Assembly (NCBI GenBank): GCA_964522665.1
Contig: CAZFVY010000029.1
Coordinates: forward strand, 1 to 63,184
DNA length: 63,184 bases
Direction of reading: 5' to 3'
Source of the DNA: CAZFVY01 sp964522665
GTDB lineage: Bacteria > Verrucomicrobiota > Verrucomicrobiia > Limisphaerales > CAZFVY01
Below, piece by piece: positions 59,518 to 63,184 of this stretch. Under the pieces are notes generated by a model, which ran no database searches, was not told where the DNA came from, and saw only the letters and a program-made list of their open reading frames with translations. Position numbers and translations under genes: made by a program. Within the stretch, counting starts at the first letter, position 1. Each line of letters starts with the position of its first letter.

Positions 59518-61524
59518 ATGAACTCCTTGGCTCCAGCCCCGGCCGCGGGCCGCGCGCCCGTGAAAGCGCTCGTGATCGATGACGAAGAAGCCATTCGTCG
59601 GAACCTCCGTTCGAGTTTGGAGGATTTGGGTTACGTGGTCGAAACGGCGGCCAACGGCCGGGAGGCGCTGGAGTGGTGTGAGCGTGCCGTTTTCGATATC
59701 GTGCTGGTGGATTTGGCGATGCCCGTGATGGGCGGCTTGGAGACGATCGCCGCGTTGCGGGAAATGACACCGCTTACGCCGTTGGTCGTAGTTTCCGGCT
59801 CGGGGGTTTTGGCCGACGCGATCGAGGCGATCCGATTGGGCGCCTGGGACTACGTAGCGAAACCGGTGGCGAACAGCGAGGAACTGGAGTTGGTGATCCA
59901 ACGCAATTTGGATCGCTCGCGCCTGCTGCTCGAAAATCAACTGCAGAAAGCCCAGCTTGAGCGACTGCTCGCCGAGAAGACCAGCCGCCTGGCGGAGAGT
60001 GAAGAACGCCTGAGGGTGCTGAGCGACAACCTGCCCGACAGCGTGGTTTATCAAGTGATGCGCGAACCGGATGGTCGGATGCATTTCCTTCACCTCAGCG
60101 CCGGCCTCCGGCGGCTGAACGGTCTTTGCCCGGAAGCGGTGCGGCAGGATAGTTCTTTGTTTTTCGATCAGGTGATCGAGGAAGACCGCGCGATCGTGCT
60201 CGACGCCCGCGACGCCTCGGTGAAATCCCTGAGCGTTTTCAACGTCAACGTGCGGATGCGTCGAGCCGACGGCGCGCTGCGTTGGATGAACCTGTGTTCC
60301 GCGCCGCGCGGTCTGCCGGGCGGGCGCGTCGTCTGGGATGGCATCGAGACCGACATCACCGAGCGCAAGCGGCACGATGAACAATACCGGCAAGCCCAGA
60401 AACTGGAGGCCTTGGGGACCCTGGCCGGAGGCATCGCCCATGATTTCAACAATATCCTGGCCGCGATCATCAGCTTCGCCGAACAGGCCAAGATGGACAA
60501 CCCGGATAACCTGGACCTTCAGGAAAACCTGCAGCAAATACTCGGCGCCAGCACGCGCGCGACCCATCTGGTGCGTCAGATACTGTCCTTCAGTCGGCAG
60601 CATCCGCCGGAACGCAAGACGGTCCAAATTGCCCCGATCATCCAGGAGGTCGTGCGACTGCTCCGCGCCACTTTGCCCTCGACGATTGAACTGCGGCCCG
60701 AGATCGCCGCCGGCTTGCCCGACGTCCTGGCCGATCCAAACCAGATTCATCAGGTCATCATGAACCTGTGCGCCAACGCCGCCCACGCGGTCGGAAACGC
60801 GCCCGGTCGCGTGTGCGTCGGGCTGGACGCGTTGCGCGTGGTGGAGACGGACCCGAAACCATGCGCCGAACTGCGCCCGGGGCATTTTCTGCGGCTTTCG
60901 GTTAGCGATACCGGGCACGGCATGGAGAACCAAACGTTGAAACGGATTTTTGAGCCGTTCTTCACGACCAAGAGACCCGGCGAAGGCACCGGCCTCGGGT
61001 TGGCGGTGGTCCACGGGATCGTGACCGACCACGACGGGTTGATCGCCGTTGAAAGCGCTCCGGGGCAGGGAACCACGTTTACGATTTTCCTGCCGGCGCT
61101 GACTTCGGCGGAACCCCGCAAATCGGAGAACGATGGCGAGATTCCGCGGGGCAACGGGGAAAGGATATTCTTTGTGGATGACGAGCCGGCTCTCTGCTCG
61201 ATCGCGCTTCGAACGCTGCGCCGCCTGGGGTACGTCGCGCGCGTCTTCAATCGCCCGGACCAAGCCTTGCAAGCGATTGAGATGGAACCCGCCGCTTGCG
61301 ACGTCTTGGTCACCGACCTGACGATGCCCTTGATCACCGGGGTCGAACTGGCCCGGCAGGTGTTGAAGCTGCGCCCAAACCTGCCGATCATCTTGACTTC
61401 CGGCTACGCCGGCACGCTTACCCTGGACGAGATTCACCAACTCGGAATCCGCGACCTGGTTTACAAACCTTTGGACTTCCAATCGTTCGCCGTAGCCATC
61501 AACAACGCGCTGACGCCTCGCTGA
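59518..61524 (+). CDS. Cytosolic hybrid histidine kinase (REC-PAS-HK-REC)
   Basis: This 668-residue protein has no membrane helix. It starts with a REC domain (about 15-125: ALVIDDEEAIRRNL, Asp in IVLVDLAMPVMGG about 64), then a coiled segment (about 135-165, LLLENQLQKAQLERLLAEK), PAS (about 165-285), HisKA with GGIAHDFNNILA (His about 308), HATPase (GHGMENQ and GTGLGLAVV), and a C-terminal REC (FFVDDEPALC, Asp in VLVTDLTMP about 600). It resembles a relay hub that both receives and emits phosphate. It lies 16 bp after the REC gene and is probably in the same unit as the kinase upstream. Convergent with the GH32 gene. Confidence 0.93.
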   Translation: MNSLAPAPAAGRAPVKALVIDDEEAIRRNLRSSLEDLGYVVETAANGREALEWCERAVFDIVLVDLAMPVMGGLETIAALREMTPLTPLVVVSGSGVLADAIEAIRLGAWDYVAKPVANSEELELVIQRNLDRSRLLLENQLQKAQLERLLAEKTSRLAESEERLRVLSDNLPDSVVYQVMREPDGRMHFLHLSAGLRRLNGLCPEAVRQDSSLFFDQVIEEDRAIVLDARDASVKSLSVFNVNVRMRRADGALRWMNLCSAPRGLPGGRVVWDGIETDITERKRHDEQYRQAQKLEALGTLAGGIAHDFNNILAAIISFAEQAKMDNPDNLDLQENLQQILGASTRATHLVRQILSFSRQHPPERKTVQIAPIIQEVVRLLRATLPSTIELRPEIAAGLPDVLADPNQIHQVIMNLCANAAHAVGNAPGRVCVGLDALRVVETDPKPCAELRPGHFLRLSVSDTGHGMENQTLKRIFEPFFTTKRPGEGTGLGLAVVHGIVTDHDGLIAVESAPGQGTTFTIFLPALTSAEPRKSENDGEIPRGNGERIFFVDDEPALCSIALRTLRRLGYVARVFNRPDQALQAIEMEPAACDVLVTDLTMPLITGVELARQVLKLRPNLPIILTSGYAGTLTLDEIHQLGIRDLVYKPLDFQSFAVAINNALTPR

Positions 61525-61549
61525 TTCCGGAGCGAGGACGAACTCCTCG

Positions 61550-63130
61550 TCACGGCCGCCACGCCGAGGCCAACGGCCAGGCCGTGATTCTAGCGCGGCG
61601 CAATTCCCCTTGGGCCATTTGCAAGTCAAGCCGCCGGGCGGAGCCGGTGGGGAACAGCAGGCTTGTCTGCGTTGCTTCCCCATCATTGATGAAGAGCTCG
61701 AGCGACGAGGCATCCACGAAAAGGTGGAGCTTCACGTGGCCGTCAATCAGGCGGATGGGCGCCTTGGCCGCGCCCGCGAACCGCGGGTGAAACGCGGTGA
61801 CGCCCGAGCGAGCGCGGTCGAGCGTCAGTTCATGGTTCGGGACGTTGACGCGCAGCGCCGTCTTTTCGGCGGCGCCGGTCTGAACCGTGAGATCGAACAC
61901 GGCGTTGGTGGTTGGTTCCAAATCCGCCTCGAGTTCGAACAAACCGGTCGTGGCGCCGCGGACGGCCGATAAATCCGCCTCCGCGGTCACCCGCGTCAGC
62001 GCGGTCTTCGAGGCCGGTCCCCGCAATGTTTCCAGTTCCTTTACCGGTCGTTGTACCAACCGCCAGCCGTCCTCGGTTTTTCGCAGGGTCAGCGCCCTCG
62101 GAATCGTCATCGCGCTTCGCCACGGCGAGGTCGGCACGTCGTTCGCGTAATCCCAATTGCTCATCCAGCCGAGCCAAATCCTCCGACTATCGCGCCGCGG
62201 GACGTCGCTCCAGGAGACCGCGGCATAGAAGTCCCGCGCCCAGTCGGCCCACGAGACGGGCTCCGCTCCGTGGATGCCCGGAGCGTCGAGCGTGAACCTT
62301 TGGCCGTCAAAATCGCCGACGAAATACTGGCAACCTGAACCGCCCGCCGGCGCGCCGGAGCCAACATTGACGATCAGCGCCCACTTTCGCGCGCCGGGTT
62401 GGTTCTCGACCGCCAGCGGGAACAAATCGGGACACTCCCAGACCCCGTTCGTCGATCCGGCCGGACCGAAATCGCTCAAATGCGTCCACTCCTTAAGATT
62501 CGGGGAAGCGTAGAAACGTACGTTCCGATGGGAGGGCCAAGCCACGACCATAATCCAGCGCCGGGTCGCGTCGTGCCAGAAGACCTTCGGGTCGCGAAAA
62601 TCTTTTTCGCCGAGGTCGAGCGCCGGGTTGCCCTCGTATTTGGTCCACGTGCGCCCGCGATCGGCGCTGAAGGCCAGATTTTGATTCTGAAGCGGCTTCT
62701 TGGTGTAATTGCCGGTGTAGATGGCGATTAGCGGTGGTTTGCCGTCCCTCCCGAAACCGCTGGTATTCTTCCAATCGACGACGGCGCTGCCGGAAAAGAT
62801 CATGACGTCGTTCTCCTCGTAAAGAGCGACCGGCAGATGTTCCCAACGGACCAGGTCGCGGCTGACCGCGTGACCCCAGCTCATGTGGCCCCATTTGTCG
62901 CCGAACGGATTGTACTGGTAAAAAAGATGATACTCGCCGTCGTAATAGACCAAACCATTCGGGTCGTTCATCCAATTCTTCGCGGGCGTGAAATGAAACT
63001 GCGGCCGCCACGGCTCGGTGTAGGCGTCCGCCGAAAGGGCGGCAGGCGCAGCCACAAGGATCCCCAAAATGCAGAACGTGGCAATGTTGTTATGACAAGC
63101 ACGTGTGACGGACGCGGTTGATTTCATCAA
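61550..63130 (-). CDS. Secreted GH32 family glycoside hydrolase (levanase/inulinase/invertase-like)
   Basis: This 526-residue exported enzyme has a signal peptide (residues about 15-34) and a GH32 five-bladed propeller: the nucleophile block WMNDPNG (Asp about 55), WGHMSWGHAVS, the transition-state Asp in FRDPK (about 183), and the acid/base Glu in ECPDLFPL (about 239), followed by the C-terminal beta-sandwich (about 385-520, ending LELFINDG). It hydrolyses beta-fructosides such as levan, inulin or sucrose; the exact substrate cannot be told. All three catalytic residues are present. No fructan transport genes are in the window. ATG 63130 or the next codon is the start; 54 bp remain to the window end, with no promoter visible. 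Confidence 0.95.
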   Translation of the reverse strand: MMKSTASVTRACHNNIATFCILGILVAAPAALSADAYTEPWRPQFHFTPAKNWMNDPNGLVYYDGEYHLFYQYNPFGDKWGHMSWGHAVSRDLVRWEHLPVALYEENDVMIFSGSAVVDWKNTSGFGRDGKPPLIAIYTGNYTKKPLQNQNLAFSADRGRTWTKYEGNPALDLGEKDFRDPKVFWHDATRRWIMVVAWPSHRNVRFYASPNLKEWTHLSDFGPAGSTNGVWECPDLFPLAVENQPGARKWALIVNVGSGAPAGGSGCQYFVGDFDGQRFTLDAPGIHGAEPVSWADWARDFYAAVSWSDVPRRDSRRIWLGWMSNWDYANDVPTSPWRSAMTIPRALTLRKTEDGWRLVQRPVKELETLRGPASKTALTRVTAEADLSAVRGATTGLFELEADLEPTTNAVFDLTVQTGAAEKTALRVNVPNHELTLDRARSGVTAFHPRFAGAAKAPIRLIDGHVKLHLFVDASSLELFINDGEATQTSLLFPTGSARRLDLQMAQGELRRARITAWPLASAWRP

Positions 63131-63184
63131 GTAGTCGGCAACCGAAGCGTTGACGCCGAAAGTGTCAAGAATAAAAGCGGTTTT

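Noticed and set aside
59452..61713. 753-aa minus-strand frame opposite the REC-PAS-HK-REC gene
   Set aside because: It is antisense to clear REC, HisKA and HATPase motifs.

Overview
This is a high-GC bacterial window most consistent with a Verrucomicrobiota (Limisphaerales/Pedosphaera-like or Opitutales-like) chromosome. The pointers are a PVC-type propeller/HEAT/cytochrome c protein, a DUF1080 protein, a Ser/Thr kinase overlapping an ECF-type sigma factor, a PadR/ADOP permease locus, a giant repeat surface protein, and palindromic interspersed repeats in intergenic DNA. The taxonomic call is inference from gene families; no rRNA or ribosomal protein gene is present.

Layout. 0-14.7 kb: assorted metabolic and stress genes (SDR, M28 peptidase, lone REC protein, MazEF-like toxin-antitoxin pair, ankyrin and GNAT proteins, ADOP permease with two decayed ADOP relics and a PadR regulator, Acg-like nitroreductase, mscL, PIG-L deacetylase). 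14.7-16 kb: a gene-free stretch packed with palindromic repeats. 16-34 kb: Ser/Thr kinase plus sigma factor, PVC cytochrome, a 1743-aa propeller hybrid histidine kinase, and a 1788-aa secreted repeat protein. 33.6-38.5 kb: a ligD relic, a REC protein, a DUF3365 haem protein, a nitroreductase, a truncated flavin reductase, a DUF1080 protein and a PhnZ-like HD protein. 38.6-54.9 kb: a minus-strand chemosensory cluster read in the order cheA-cheW-mcp2 / mcp1 / DUF4347-REC / (leader ORF)-cheB-cheR-giant hybrid kinase. 55.1-61.5 kb: a plus-strand, divergent two-component block (NtrC-type sigma54 activator, membrane histidine kinase, REC protein, REC-PAS-kinase-REC hybrid). 61.5-63.1 kb: a GH32 fructan hydrolase.

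The main discovery is a compact sigma54 regulon. Three minus-strand chemosensory transcription units (cheA, mcp1, cheB leader) each carry a -24/-12 promoter with correct GG-N10-GC spacing. Two are essentially perfect and one is slightly degenerate. Each is preceded by two copies of a 17-bp element (core CGAA-N3-TTCTTGnCAT) spaced 20 bp apart, and in all three the nearer copy starts exactly 105 bp upstream of the predicted +1. The divergent neighbour gene encodes an NtrC-family activator with an intact GAFTGA loop, so it is the obvious candidate to bind these elements. Whether the array controls motility or another output is not visible: there are no flagellar or pilus genes and no dedicated classical cheY.

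Twelve of the genes carry phosphorelay, chemoreceptor or coupling domains, so the right half of the window is a dense signalling island. Its members plausibly cross-talk: hybrid kinases and stand-alone REC proteins sit within the same transcription units as cheB/cheR or next to the activator.
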